Below are positions 44,871 to 57,830 of a stretch of 64,000 nt of DNA, in pieces; within the stretch, counting starts at the first letter, position 1, and each line of letters begins with the position of its first letter. Below the pieces are notes generated by a model that saw only the letters and a program-made list of their open reading frames with translations, ran no database searches and had not been told where the DNA came from. Source of the stretch: Syngnathus acus (Eukaryota; Chordata; Actinopteri; Syngnathiformes; Syngnathidae). A program made the position numbers and the translations under genes. The stretch lies in assembly GCF_901709675.1 (NCBI RefSeq), contig NC_051090.1:9502842-9566841 (forward strand), read 5' to 3'.

Positions 44871-46850
44871 AGGTGACAAGCAGCGGCGGATGTTGTGACA
44901 ACAAGTCAGCGGCGGTTTATCGGCCTTGTGCAGGTTTAAGAGCAATGCCAGCCGGCCCGCTGAGAGTCGGCGAGTCAAGCAATCCACTAAATAAAGGCGG
45001 CCGGCCGAGCCGCGTCATCCGCGCATCGATTTTATGTCAGCAACAAGGTCGGGGTATGTGGAGCAGCCGCCGCATAGCAACGAGCTGTTAAAATGACGAC
45101 ATGGAGGACTGTTTGCTTACTTGTTTCCACAAGTTGTCACTAATTGTGTGAATCCTCAAGAGCGGGAGTAGCCTACAATATTATCCCCAGCATTTTTTGT
45201 CTCAGCTTCCACATTTTGCAAACAATTTAAACTGCAAAAGATTCACATCCTCCAATTTTCAGATTTCTACAAAAAAATTGCCAAATTTCCCCCCAGTTAA
45301 GCTTCAGTAATCACATGCAAATTTAACAAAAAATGCATTTGCTCAATTATCTTTGCAGCTCGAACTGTGCAACCCGACAGGAGTGGCGGCTTCACTTTAG
45401 TACGGCGAGTTCTAAGCGATACCATCGTAACAACAACCCAAAATGTGTTAGCACCCATTTATTGCTTCCGCCTCGCACCTAAAGTTGCGAAAATGGCGCC
45501 AAACTGCGACGGCGTGCGACTGTTGGCCAAATTAAACCTGCGATGTCACATGGCAAAGCAACACTCGGTGGGTTGCACCATAGCGAACAATCAACAGCTG
45601 ACATTGTGTTAGCTTGGAAGCGCCTCAATGCTAACATGCTGCGTCTAGTTAACAGCATACAGTAATATGATTAGTTTTGTGAATATCATTACATCTTATA
45701 GCCTAAGAAGATATCTTCTACTTCTTATTGTTGTTTTTGTTTTCTGTAAATAAATAAATGATCTAGGCAATTATGCTATTACACAAACGATAAACATGAA
45801 TTGATGTCACGTTTTTGCTGCTTTAATGAATATATTGTAGACATTCGAGACCTCTTTGCGTATTTTTATAAACATCAAAGAACACTGACTATTTATATTG
45901 ACAAGAATGTAATTTATATCAGCATAAACAACAAGGGATATTTAAAAATCGGTTTAATGATTTACCATTTAAAAACATTTTGAACCTACTTTTCAGTTTG
46001 TTTGCATAACGAAGGTAAAAAAATTATTAGTTATTTATATGTATTCAAAGCTTGAATATGAACACAAAATAATTGTGAGACAATTATTAAATAAATAAAT
46101 AAAATCATATAAAGTGTCCAGCGTGGTGGTGGTGATGTGTGTTTCCTCCACTAAGGGGCACAATGTGACCACTGATGCTAAGGTGGCTAAAGCGTTACTA
46201 ATGCTGGGATGGACCAAACATCACCTGAATAATTGATGGACTGACACACACAGAGCTTCATTAATCATAATCGTCATGGCAGACATCCTGCAGGCGCATC
46301 ATCATCATCAAAATGCATCACAAACATATTGACTCCTATTAGTATTCATACATGTCTTTAAAGTGTGCTGAATTTCTCAGTTTGACACCTCGCCTTTGTT
46401 TATACTCATACGCTGGCTACCCGTCCATCTATTGTGTCTATTTCTGCTGCAGATACTCGGCGAGGTGGCAGAAGTCTTGAAACACGACATTCGCTGGATG
46501 CTACGTTCGATATACCTGCTGTCTAAAACAACAAATAATATTTGTTTGTTTGACTATATATATATATACACACAAATATACAGTATATAAATGAGGATAC
46601 AAAATGTGTGCCCACGTTCAACTATGTCAAGCAGGCTAACGAGCCCGTTAGCCGTGTGTCAAAACGCTAACTATGCTAATGGCGCTAATGGATAAAAATG
46701 CTAATGGGGAAATGTTAATTGCAATGAAAGGCATTCTCCTCCTTCACACTTACTGTTTCTTAAAACAATAATTATTCATGCGTCTCGAATGTATCCGGGT
46801 AGCCTTTCGCTCCAGGGGCACCCCCCAACCCCACTAACCGATCCCCCCCT
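44871..46850. other. Intergenic upstream of tgfbr3, part 2
   Basis: No gene supported. A short TA run lies at 46555-46570. Nothing else recognised. Confidence 0.45.
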
Positions 46851-47470
46851 CGCCTCCTCCCCTGAAGCGGCCCCTTTGATTGGGCTGTGATTTGTTTTGA
46901 TGTGTCAAGTGAGCACTTTTTAAAACCTCCTTAACTCCGCAGGCCAGGCTCAGCTCGGCTTGGCCGCCCTCCCTCGGGGCCAATGAACGCCGCCCGGCCC
47001 CCTTTGCTGAATAATACCGGCCGCGCCCCTTATCCCAGTAGCCCCTCCGTTGATAAGATGCTATTAATTGGCGTGAATAGCGAGGCTGCGCGCCCTTCCC
47101 TTTGTATACATTTAGCATTACACTCATTAGCTTCCTGCCGCCTCCCGGCTACTTCCAGCTCCTCTAGTGCGCGCGCCTCCCCTGGGAGGCAATTTGCATC
47201 CCACCACGGCGTCTCTCCGGGCTTGTTGAGGAAATATTAGCTCCTTTTCTTCTGTGGCCGAACCTTTGATTTATTTGGGTCTGGCGCTGATTGAGTGGCG
47301 CTCTCTTCCCCTGCGTTAATGAGCGGCTCTGATGGCCGGGCCCGGGCACATTGATCTGGGGTTGAAAGGGCGGCCCGTTGACGAGAGCGACGGGATAATC
47401 ATGCCGTGGCGAAACCCCGGGAATGCCACCGGGGAATCCCGCCGCTGTCACGGCTCGCGAGGGATGGTGT
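46850..47470. promoter_or_regulatory. Candidate regulatory island, GC-rich
   Basis: About 620 bp of GC-rich unique sequence set in AT-rich DNA, with CTATTAATTGG, GGCAATTTGCATCC (octamer-like) and GCGTTAATGAG motifs. Open frames here have no recognisable protein. Possibly a conserved enhancer. Confidence 0.35.
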
Positions 47471-48990
47471 TAAATAGATAGACCCTCGCATTTCCGCGTG
47501 ACTTTTTGACAGCTCGCAGAGCTCCATGTGTTCTGTGTATTGCTTGCAAGGAGAAAAATGGAGAGAATCACATGCACTAAACACAACAATTTTTACAGAT
47601 GGTACAAGGTGTACAAAACTAGCTTATCGATCCGCATGACACTGTTACTTTTAGCAGATAGCTGCTATCTGGCAGCTACTTCAGTCGAAACTTTCATTTC
47701 GACTCAATCACATTAAAACTCCACAAGCTCATCTTGGTATCGAGCAGGGAAAGTATAGTTTCGTCCAGAAAAAGATAATAAAAGGTTTGGTAAGGAGAGA
47801 GGGAGTGAGAATGGGAGGGGGAGTGCCAAAGAGCCAAAAGGCTGTGAAGTGGTCTCGCTGATGAAAAAAGGTGAAGCGGGAACACGGGCGACGGGCGGGC
47901 GAGTGACAGTCGGGTTAAGACGGCAGGCATGTTCAATCGCAGGTGGAAACATCAAACAGAGCCTCAACCTGCGATTCTCAGATTAAATGTGCTGACACGG
48001 CCTCGTTTGCGGCGGGACGGATTAGCGCACATCAGCGCTAAAGCTCCAAACAATACCTTTCCAAATTAAACGGATTAAGGCGCCCGCGTCTGACAGAGGA
48101 GGATTTCTCTTACTTTTAAATTATTTTTTTTCTCCTTTCAAATAAGACAAGAAGACGAAGAAAAAGAAGAAATGTTCTCGCCGGGGCATGTGAGCACTTT
48201 GGCCATGCGGCTCTCACGGAGGGCGGGGCCGAGCAGATGGAGACCGGTCGGATACGGAAAACAAACACGGCCCCTTCCAAATGGCATATTTCCATTTCCC
48301 AACGTGTACATCACCTCTCGTCTATGATAAACATGCAGCCACCCACGTGCTCTTTATCATTATTAAATGTTATTATTAGCACAGCGACTTAAATAAATGC
48401 TAATTAAATGCTGCTTGTAGCATACTAGCAACTCAAGGCTTTGCTTCCACTGTTTTGGGGTCAGTTTTTCCCGCCATCTTATGACCAAGATGCTATATCA
48501 CGTTAGCTTTGATGTGTGCTGTCACCCCAAAATACAGAAGTCCTAAGTTTCTAAACAATTTGGAATATTTCCCGACTTCAACGAGCTACTGATCTGGAAG
48601 ATGCAACTGTGATCTGGCGGACATCGTTCTTAACAAACATACTTTGTTTACAAACATACGTTTTTTTGTAGTTGGAAACGGTTCAGGTTTGTGTCCCGCT
48701 GCTCAAAGTATCTAAGACGTCTTCTCTGACCTTGTCCTAATAAATTGAAGCTGAATGCGCATTTGGACCCGGACGCTGCAAATGAACTGCCCGCACCAGG
48801 ATCAATAAAGTTGTCCGAATCGGAATCAATTAAACAATAGCGGCTAGCAAACGGGGAGGGAGAGGTCTGATGTTTTCCCCCTTCTACTCGGTTGATTCCG
48901 TCGATGGCGTCGGCGAAAGAAGAGGCGCCGCTGTTCAATTTGCCGGCCCGACGAGCGGCGTCTGCTTGCCGGCAAGCTAAGTGACATGCG
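47471..48990. other. Intergenic upstream of tgfbr3, part 3
   Basis: No gene. GGATCAATAAAGTTGTC near 48800 resembles a LINE 3' tail. Confidence 0.4.
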
Positions 48991-49275
48991 CTGCCGGGCC
49001 GAGTAATGTGAGTGTGTACTCGCAGTCAAGCAGTAAATTACATTGTTTAGCTATCAAAGGCCCGCTGTAATTACATCTGTGCGACGGGCGAAGACGGGCC
49101 GCATCGCCAAGACGCCGGCATACATAATCACAGGCGGAATCCCATTAGGGACGAGAGAGAGCATTATTATGGAAATGACCTTTGGGCGACGGGATTTCAG
49201 CGGGATAAAAGAGAACATCATCCAGGCGGGGGGAAGGCGCGGCGGCGTCTCTTTATTTTCCACCGCACAGATTTA
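48990..49275. promoter_or_regulatory. Candidate conserved noncoding element
   Basis: Contains CAGTAAATTACATTGTTTAG, ATCAAAGG and TGTAATTACATC, i.e. homeodomain, SOX and TCF-like motifs within 50 bp, in a GC-balanced, non-repetitive block with no supported ORF. Confidence 0.35.
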
Positions 49276-51223
49276 AGAGGCTTTCTGGCTTTCTTTCTTT
49301 CTTTTTTTTTTTTTTACGAATCTCGTCGCAGGAGGAGGACGGATTTAAGAGTGTGATGCATCGCTAATCTGATGCTTGAACGCCAGCCAAACAGGGAATG
49401 TTCTCACCTTGACGTGAAGGAGGAGTGTCAAACAAATGCTTTTGCGTCAAATTAGCTGCTGGCGCAGAAGGGAGGGGGTAGCGGTAGCGGTGGGGGGACG
49501 GTAGTGGGGGGTCTTGATCCTACAACCTTCCACCTTGGAAAACCGAGCCGGGCACCTGATACGCTCGGACAGCTCCGGCAGCCGGAATGCTTCGGCTCAC
49601 CGAAGCCACCGCTTCCACTGGACCGCCAGCCGGACCCCTCAAAAGAAATTCACTTGGACATTTGTGCTGAACTAAATTTTGCAGTGGTCCGCAGGTGGTA
49701 AAAATATGTAGATTACAATTTTACTGTCTCTCTGGTACTGTGATCCATGCAAAGGTATCAACCTTTGACCTTATATAAAAATCAAGTTTCAGTAATAGAC
49801 AAAGAAAATGCTGGTAAAACCTAAAACTAAGAATTTAGTGGTCTACAGATTATTATGTATGGGGAAAAAAGAAAACCAGAGACGAAACCAAATCCTACTT
49901 CTGATTGGTTGAACTTTTAAAGTGGACTACCAAACTGTCAGGAAGTACATACTTGCTCCTGCAATATCAGGAAACCCCTAAACCTAAATTTTGGTGTATT
50001 TTGGGGGCTCATTAGATCATTATAGTATTAGAAATAACCTAAAAGGTCATACGTGGCTGAAACCGAGTTGAATCCGGACTACTTTCCAACAACACCAGCC
50101 CTGATTTGGGAAGTACCCCAACGGCAAAGACCAAGTCCTGAACCTTGAAGTCGCTTGGTGTGGCCTACGCAAACTCTTAAAACATTGCCACGTCAAATTT
50201 TGTCATTAATTGAACAAATTGACCTCATCAGCCAGGCACACTCGCAGAAGCGCGGAACAACTTTGTTGCTTTTATCTCCACAAGGCAGACTGGAGAACAG
50301 AGCAAGAATTATAAATAATACAAGTAAAAATAGTCTTTAGTAGATAAATGCAGTTTGTTTTGTTGCTTGTCAAGTGCACAACATGATGCGGTAATCAAAG
50401 CGGGTGAGTAAAAACTGCTTGCAGATTGATCTGCGCATACAGCTTAAGTGTATTAGGGCTGCTAATCCCTGTAAATATCTGCAGGCAAGGCAAAGGCAGC
50501 CTTTTAACATCCGCTAAGTCAAGCAAATACAAGCAAATAGATAACTAAAAAAATCAGCCGGTTATATATAGACGTGCGCCGCTAATGAGGCACGCGCTCG
50601 GATATTTTGATGCCTTCGCCACCCCGTCGCGCAAGGAGGGTGCACGCGGGCGACGTTTTTGCTGTAAATGGGGAGCGTCTGTTCTCGGCTAACACGGCGA
50701 CAGATGGAAGAGGAAGAGGTGGAGGAAGACGAGAGCGTGAGAGCTTTTTACCTCCGAGGAGGTGGCAACAGTGAAGCCACTCATTAACACTGAATTTACC
50801 ACTTCGTTAGCGAAGCGGCTCCCTGCGGCGGCAGGCAGGAGCGCTCGATCGGTCGGCCACTTGATCAGGCATACTAGACGTTTTCAACTGGTTTTGTCCA
50901 AGGGACAAACCAAGAAGCAACTCGGGGACCACTGCTTTGGCGGAATATTATTTTATTTTGCACCAAAGTAGGCTAGACCTATACAGGCTATCTGTTTGGG
51001 GGATGTCAGCGATATTTGCTATAATTTGGTAAACGATTCACAAAATTAGCTGGAAAATGAAAGAAGTCTAAATGATGAATCAATTTTATTTTTAAAAATA
51101 TTACAATTATTTCCTGGACCACCTGTAATACCGCTACGGATCACTAGAGGGCCGCGGACCACTGGTTGACGATCCCTGAGGTACACCGATTCCTATGCGG
51201 GTCTGAACAGACTGTTACATGAA

Positions 51224-51284
51224 ACGGGGTACTGTGGTACAGTCGCCCCAACCAAGTTGGGGCGACTGTACCACAGTACCCCGT
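51224..51284. repeat. Perfect inverted repeat, 29-bp arms with 3-bp loop
   Basis: The left arm 51224-51252 (ACGGGGTACTGTGG...) is exactly the reverse complement of 51256-51284, with loop CAA. The match continues imperfectly into the flanks (ACATG on both sides). Could form a DNA cruciform or an RNA hairpin. Confidence 0.95.
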
Positions 51285-54200
51285 CATGTGGCACAACATT
51301 GTGGAGTCACCAAATGTGAATTAAAAAAATGGGACCATAATTGGAAAAATCAAAGTAGATGTCATCTCAGACTAGACTAAACTGACTAGAAAGTCCCCAA
51401 AACACAAATGGACATACACAACATTGCTCTTTTATGTAGTTCTGTTATGTACCTTATCAAGTGTCTCTGGTTGACTACGTGAGAGGAAGTCAACTGTGTG
51501 CGTGATTGCAAATCTGCCAATTTACAGAGATAGAAAAAGTACAGATAACAAAAGTGAGAAGTTCAAATGTATCTTTTTTTCTCCAGATAACATTTTGTGT
51601 TTTAAGGTCAAAGTGCAATAATCTATATAAAATGCAACTTTTCCATGGTTACTAACAAATTTATTTTTAAAAGTAGCTTGGTTACTAACAAGTAGCTTTC
51701 CCTCTTTTTAATTTGGGAGTGGGACGGCAGCGCCACTGTGGGAGTGGCCACGGCCGACTAATTATCATCAGAGTAGCGCCTTTCATTCCCTTTAAATGCG
51801 GCACCAAAGTGTGCCCATGTTGTCAAAAATGGGCACAAGAGTAGTGCAGTAACAAGGTAGCTGTACTTGGTTCCTTCCCTTCCCACCATGCCAATTTGTT
51901 GTCATGTAACTAACAAGCGGCCCTTTCCGAGGTGTTCTTTGTTGCCGTGGAAATTTGCTCCGTTTTAGCGCCGCCGTGGAAAACAACGGGCCCGGGCGAG
52001 GCCGCGTCCCGGAGGAAGGCCGGCGTAATTAAGCGTTCTCGCTCGGGGGCCGCGGCGGGCTAACGGTGAGGTTTGTTGTGAACACAGGTGGCGGGAGAAA
52101 AGAGGCGCTTGTTAAATCACAATTCGCCACCCCCAATAATCCCTGGCTCCTTTCCCGCGGCGGCGGTACGAGGAGAAGAGTGTGAATAAACACGCACGCC
52201 TCTCGCTGCTGTGTGGACAAATAGCTTTTTGTTTTCCACCATTGCGAGCGAAATGGAACAACGGACAGGAAGTCAAAAGTAAACAATACGGCGCCATAAA
52301 CACTTTTTGTTAGCAATGACGACAAAATATTCCAGTCATGTAGCATTTGGGACACAAATTCCAGCCTTTCAGTGCAAACATGCAACTCGGTAGGAACCGG
52401 TCGCACTGTTGGAGGCCAAGACTTCAAAATGGGCCAAACAAAAGCATTTTCGTCTGTTTTTAGTGACAAACAAGCCGGTGTCAAGAGCCGCCGGGTGTGA
52501 TGTTGGGGACAAAGATGTCTGACAGTCACGGGTTGCGATTCAGCAGCCACCACAACATGACAACAACCACAGCAGAAGCCTTTCAAAGGGGCCCGGTCCA
52601 CTCTATGGATGCGCCCCGCTGTTCCCCGTGCAGCCTTCAGGAGAACCTGTTAATGGACCTGCTTCACACCCCGGCTCAGAGGTGCGCTGTGTCCTGAACA
52701 AAGGCAGCCGACGATGTCCCGCACGAGAAGGCCTCAGGGCCTCAAAGCGCCTCCCGCCACCCGGCGAGCTTCAATCTGACGCCTGCCAGAAGCCTGCAAG
52801 TCCAAACGGGGCCCACATTAGCGAGATTTGACGACACAAACGAGATCTCGACGGGGAGGTGCTGGCGGCGTGGCAGAATATCCGATTTGCTGCGACGACT
52901 CTCAAAGTGGTGCGTTTCATCTTTGATGATTTTCATTTACATTTGATGAGCTATGAATCAGAATTGAATTGCTTTAGCAATTCTCTGCTATCTTTTGAAA
53001 GCATAGCAGCTCATAGGGCCATTAAGTCTGCAATTTAAGAAGTGGACCAAAACTGGACAAGGGCGACACTAGCGCCCAGGCCAAACACGAGCAAAGATTC
53101 ACTTGGGCTTGGTAGACGAGTGGCTGACCCCGAAGAGCAACGCGGCGGCTTCACCTCCGGGCAACGAAACATTTCCGTAGATATGCGAATGCAGTATCGT
53201 GACTCGCTCGGTAGATTCCCGCAGCGTGGGCGGCGCACCTTTGATGTCTTCTCTCTACCGCCATCAATATTCACCGTGACGAGACGGAAAAAAACTTTCA
53301 TTCATACAGAGAGCAAAAATGATGGCCCTGGCGTGCGTATAAAAAGCATGGAACAGATAAAAACAGTTTCAGCAGATCGGAACAAAAAAATAATTCTTTT
53401 AACTCAACGAGACAACTTCCCTTTGTGAAGCAGATAATGATTGGCCGATGTGGCGACCTGCCGCAGTATAACGCCAACTACTGCCGAGGAGGACTTACTC
53501 AATGCCAGATTTTCTTAGTATCGGTGGCTTGTATCGGCATCCCCTACAGGATTAAATAATCTAAATATCTAAAACTCTATCATCACAGCATTTAATTTGA
53601 CGTATGTCCTGAAGCGCTTTGTCAAAATTACATTTTTCAACCAGTTATTATTTACCTCAGATGACTTCAGGGCTTCATCACCTGAGTAAATTGCTGCAAC
53701 CATAAACTCCAGCGGGTGTACGGATGATGACATCATAGGAGGAAACTATTTATGTTTCTTTGAGTACACCTTGACAAGTGCGTGTTTGCGCGAGCGCAAC
53801 GCGCTGAAGTCGAAAGACTTATTAGCAAGCACGCTCTATCCTGTGATAGGCCTCGCCAATGTGCAAATGTGTGTGCGTGCTTGTGAAAACACAACACCCT
53901 GAAGACGGCGGCATTGCGTTCAATTTCCGCGATTCTGCTTGGGGAGTGTCGAAGGCACACCGGGACTCACAGTTGTGCTTCCTAATATAATTACCGCGCT
54001 CTCGGCTCCACACGCCGGTACGAGGCATGCCGCTCGGCATAATCCGAAGAATGTTCTGAAATGAACATCAGGAAGTCGATTTTTTTTTTTTCCTGTCCAA
54101 AGTTTTCTTCTGGAGAGTTTAAAGGCCACAAGGAGGAGTAGGTCCACAAAAAGTCTCAAAAAGTCATGACAGAGAAAGTCTTTCCTTTATTTATAGCACA

Positions 54201-54292
54201 CCAGGTTTTCATTTTTGAGCTTGACCTAAAAGCTTTTGATTTTATGGTGCATTGTAATTGATATCAGATGTTTCAATTAATTCATAAAAAAA

Positions 54293-54319
54293 TATTATTA
54301 TTATTATTATTATTATTAT
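54293..54319. repeat. (ATT)n microsatellite
   Basis: About nine uninterrupted TTA/ATT units. Confidence 0.95.
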
Positions 54320-54639
54320 AAGAATCTGGGAAAGCCACTCATCTGCAAACATTTGTTGACCAGTGTAATTAATTGCACCATTGCCTATGGGAATGCAGAG
54401 AGTTAAAAAACATCCATAAAATGCACTTGGACATGATTCGTTTGTGTACCTAATGAAGTGGCACGTTTCACTGCCGACCTATTGCCATTTTTTTCTGCAA
54501 TTAAAAGACAATTTGTTGCCAAGCTGGCTGGTACCAGTGAGTCAGAGTGTGTGTGCACTAGCGACGGTCACACATCATATTGGCAGGGGGGAGTTTTGGG
54601 GGGTTGGGGGGGGGGGGGTCCCTCAGCCCGCAGTTGATC

Positions 54640-54870
54640 CCGGCCAGTATTTAAAGCAGCGATCAAAGGCGTACAAAGCAATTGTCATCACGCGTCCTTT
54701 CCCGGGGGAATTGTCGAGTACATTAACGCTGCGTCTTTGGGAAATAATTGTGCCACTCTGTGACTTCATTACGCTCTCCAAAGATCTCCTCTCCGGAGGT
54801 TGAAAGGCACATCGCTGGCAGACAGAGTCCCAGGGGGCCCAATGAATAAAATAAAGGGGAGATTATAATG
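54640..54870. promoter_or_regulatory. Candidate conserved noncoding element with TCF-like site
   Basis: GATCAAAGG (54661-54669), AAGCAATTGTCATCACG, AAATAATTGTGCCA and GGAGATTATAATGAG occur in one compact unique block. No ORF with recognisable product. Confidence 0.35.
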
Positions 54871-57700
54871 AGATTGAGTTAGCCATGACCACAGTCGGGC
54901 TTTTCATTATTCCGCTGGCTGGAGAGAGGGGGGGGGGTAGATGGATAGAGAGGGGCGACATGAAAAAATGTTTTGCGGCCAGAACCACACTCGCCATCTG
55001 CTGTGGGGGTCCCGCTCCCCAAACTAATATACATCAAATACAAGTAGCACTGCCATTCATTTGTCTCCTGATGTTGATGATGATGTCGTTGTTGTCGTCA
55101 TCTTAACAAAATGTCCTTTGTTAATTAATTTCCAAAACTTCAATTAGGTAACAATTAAGAATATTTGATAAAACTTTGTGACCTTTTTTGTTATCAATTG
55201 TTAGGGGGATAGGAGATATTTAAACATTGCGAGAAAAGTTTTTATACTTCTTTGGGTTTAAGTTCGCAGTGTGTCGAAGTGCTGTTGGGGTGGACTTGTT
55301 TGTTTGTCCAAATGTTGCTGGAGGCTTAACATGGGCTAGGAATGGAACATTTCGGAGAATGTTTACACGAAAACAACCAAAGAAAGCCAAAACAATGACA
55401 AATTGAGGAATCGCTTTCCTTACTGGGGGCAGAAAAAAAATAACACTGCAGCCACTTCATTAGGTACACCTGTATTGATATTTCTGCTCTCGGAAACAGA
55501 TTTGTTGGAGTGTATTTGTGTGTTTAAAAAACAATAAGGACACAAATGTTTCTTACTGACTCCCTTCCGTGCTTTCATGGTCACCAAAAATGATGAGGAC
55601 GGCCCGTATCTGGATGATGTCATTGATTGTGTGTATAGATGAAGCATATATAAGTAAATGTGAAGCACAACACATCCATCCTAAGCACTTAAGAGCGAAA
55701 TGAACAACAGCCATTCAATTTGGAGATATTTAAATGTTGTTCGTGCTGCAGGACCGGGCAGCGGCGTAGCGACTGGATGGATGTTGCACTGGTGGCATTG
55801 AGTGTCACTGATGCAGGAATGATGAGCATTGATCAGCACACGTCCTTTCGGGCCTGTTGCTTACACGCTGTGACACCAGCCAGTGCGCGAGTGTGTGTGT
55901 GTGCGTTTCTGTATGACAACTGTGTGACGTATGTTTGTGTGTGTTTGTGTGACATGACGTTTTCTATGTGTCAGAAACAGGCTGCGATTAAAGTGTGCGA
56001 CAGAGAGAGAGAAATGTGTGTGTGTGACAAGACTGTTTTTGTGTGTGTGTGAGGGTGGCAATCAATATGTTTCCATTATGTTGTTGGCCAGTGTCAGCAT
56101 GGTGCGGATGGCGGCGTTACACGGGTGAGACAGGGGCCGTGACACCGAGGGAGACGCTGTGTCAGGCGGCGGGAACAAGACGCTACACGCCTTTGCACTT
56201 CCAGGAGGCGTCACATGACCCACAAAGGGGGCAGAGGGTATCAGGGAGAGTTGTGGGGCCCGCTCCCTGGCCACCACCAATGCTTTCACCCCTACATCAA
56301 TTATTCACCTTGGCGGTGATTGCAGCCAGACAAGCAAAGACGCATTTCAATGCACACACACCTCAACAGGCAATCAGGGCGTGAGCCTGCAACTGATTTT
56401 GGCGCCCTGGCATCAAAACCTCTGAACAGGATGCCCCCCAAAAATTAAGCAACAAAGGGGCCCTTCAAACTTAACGTGACCTCTCAAAATGAGCGTTTGG
56501 GGATTGAGCGCTGAGTAATGAAGTCGTCAAGAAATCGATACATTTGGACAAGAATACAGGAAAGACAACCTTTTGGCCTCCTGCAACAACTATTGTTCCC
56601 CTCCTGTCACTACTCTTTATTTTTATTGATGCGAGCGTGTTGTGTGTGTTTAATGATCAGCTGTCTCATGACTCACCCTGTGATGTCATCTGTTCTCCTC
56701 TTATTGGACAGCTTCCAGCAGCAGGCAAGCGCATTTGTTTTAATACGCACAGTTTGTCACACACTGCTTATTTTTATTTGGACGCCAAAGCCCTTGGGAT
56801 CATATCTGAAACATAAGAAGACAAAAAAAAAAAAATCCTGGCATTTTTTTGTTTTTATTTTTAAAGAAAGAGGATATATATGATAGAGTATAAAAAATGT
56901 ACACCATTATAAATAATTGGATAACAATAGAAAAAAACAAAGAGTAAAATTTGAGTAAAAAATAATTAAAAAAAAAGAACTGCCTGGCTGCCTGCGATCA
57001 GTACAACAGAGACAGGGACACTCACGTACAAGACTTAAAACTGTCTTAAGCTGCAGTAATATTGGTTGCTCTTTACGGAAGACAAAGAATGTATGCATGT
57101 GAGTATTGTCATATTTTCAGTCTAGATTCGTCGCTCCACTCTTTGTATTCAAATATCGGTTACATAACACAGAGACCGATGTGATTCATCGGCCCTTGTA
57201 TGGACGTTATCGTTGTGCGTTAGCATAAAGCTAACAGACAAATTATGCAACGTGTTTTATATTTATTTTGCCAGAAATCCTAACTGGGAGTGCTATTAAG
57301 TATCTTAGCTTTTTTTTTGTGTGGAATTATTTTTTACATTAACTGCTGCATGTTGTCAACAAAATTACCAAACGACAGCTCAAATCTCGAAAGACTCGTA
57401 AGTCGGGTCACTCGTCTCTGAAGGCCACACTATGGACAGATTCTTTTGTTGTCGATTTAATTACATGATTAAATTGATGTCAGATGTTTTTATTTCCCCC
57501 ATCCTGCAGGCGGCGGTGGCGGCGGCGTTTGTAACGACTTGGGGGAATTCAGGTTAATGCGTTGACAAGGTTTGAGCACAGCGGGTCATGTCGCACGACA
57601 CGCATGGTCGCTCGCGTTCACTTGAGCAGCTGACAGGTTCTAATCACACGCTGGCGGCCTCCAGGCGCCACACACTGATTTTTTTCTTTCTTTTTTTTTA
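54871..57700. other. Intergenic upstream of tgfbr3, part 5
   Basis: No gene supported. Contains a GTGTGT-rich stretch at 55890-56050 and a Tc1-end-like CACTTCATTAGGTACACCT near 55453. Confidence 0.45.
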
Positions 57701-57714
57701 AAATCATCATCAGC

Positions 57715-57830
57715 CTGAAATGAGAACACCATGATGACACTCAAAGTCGCTCTAATTGTTTGGGCTAATTGGGATGACACAGCTCGCTTACATGAGCTGC
57801 TGTCATTCATAAACAACACACACGACAGTT
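57715..57830. promoter_or_regulatory. Candidate conserved noncoding element
   Basis: Two TAATTG homeodomain cores 13 bp apart (57753-57758, 57766-57771) with GGGATGACAC and CATGAGCTGCTGTCATTC next to them. Short and non-repetitive. Confidence 0.3.

Larger units (their letters stand above)
49276..54640. other. Intergenic upstream of tgfbr3, part 4
   Basis: No gene supported. Holds the 51.2-kb hairpin, hAT-like GGACCACTG words at about 50918 and 51157, GC-rich text near 51960-52120 and 52600-52880, and an ATT repeat. Confidence 0.45.

Noticed and set aside
50917-51165. A second hAT element bounded by GGACCACTG words
   Set aside because: Both words have the same orientation and no matching 8-bp duplication was found; at most an old fragment.
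52029-52601. 190-codon minus-strand open frame
   Set aside because: No recognisable domain, no splice context, and composition like the surrounding non-coding DNA.
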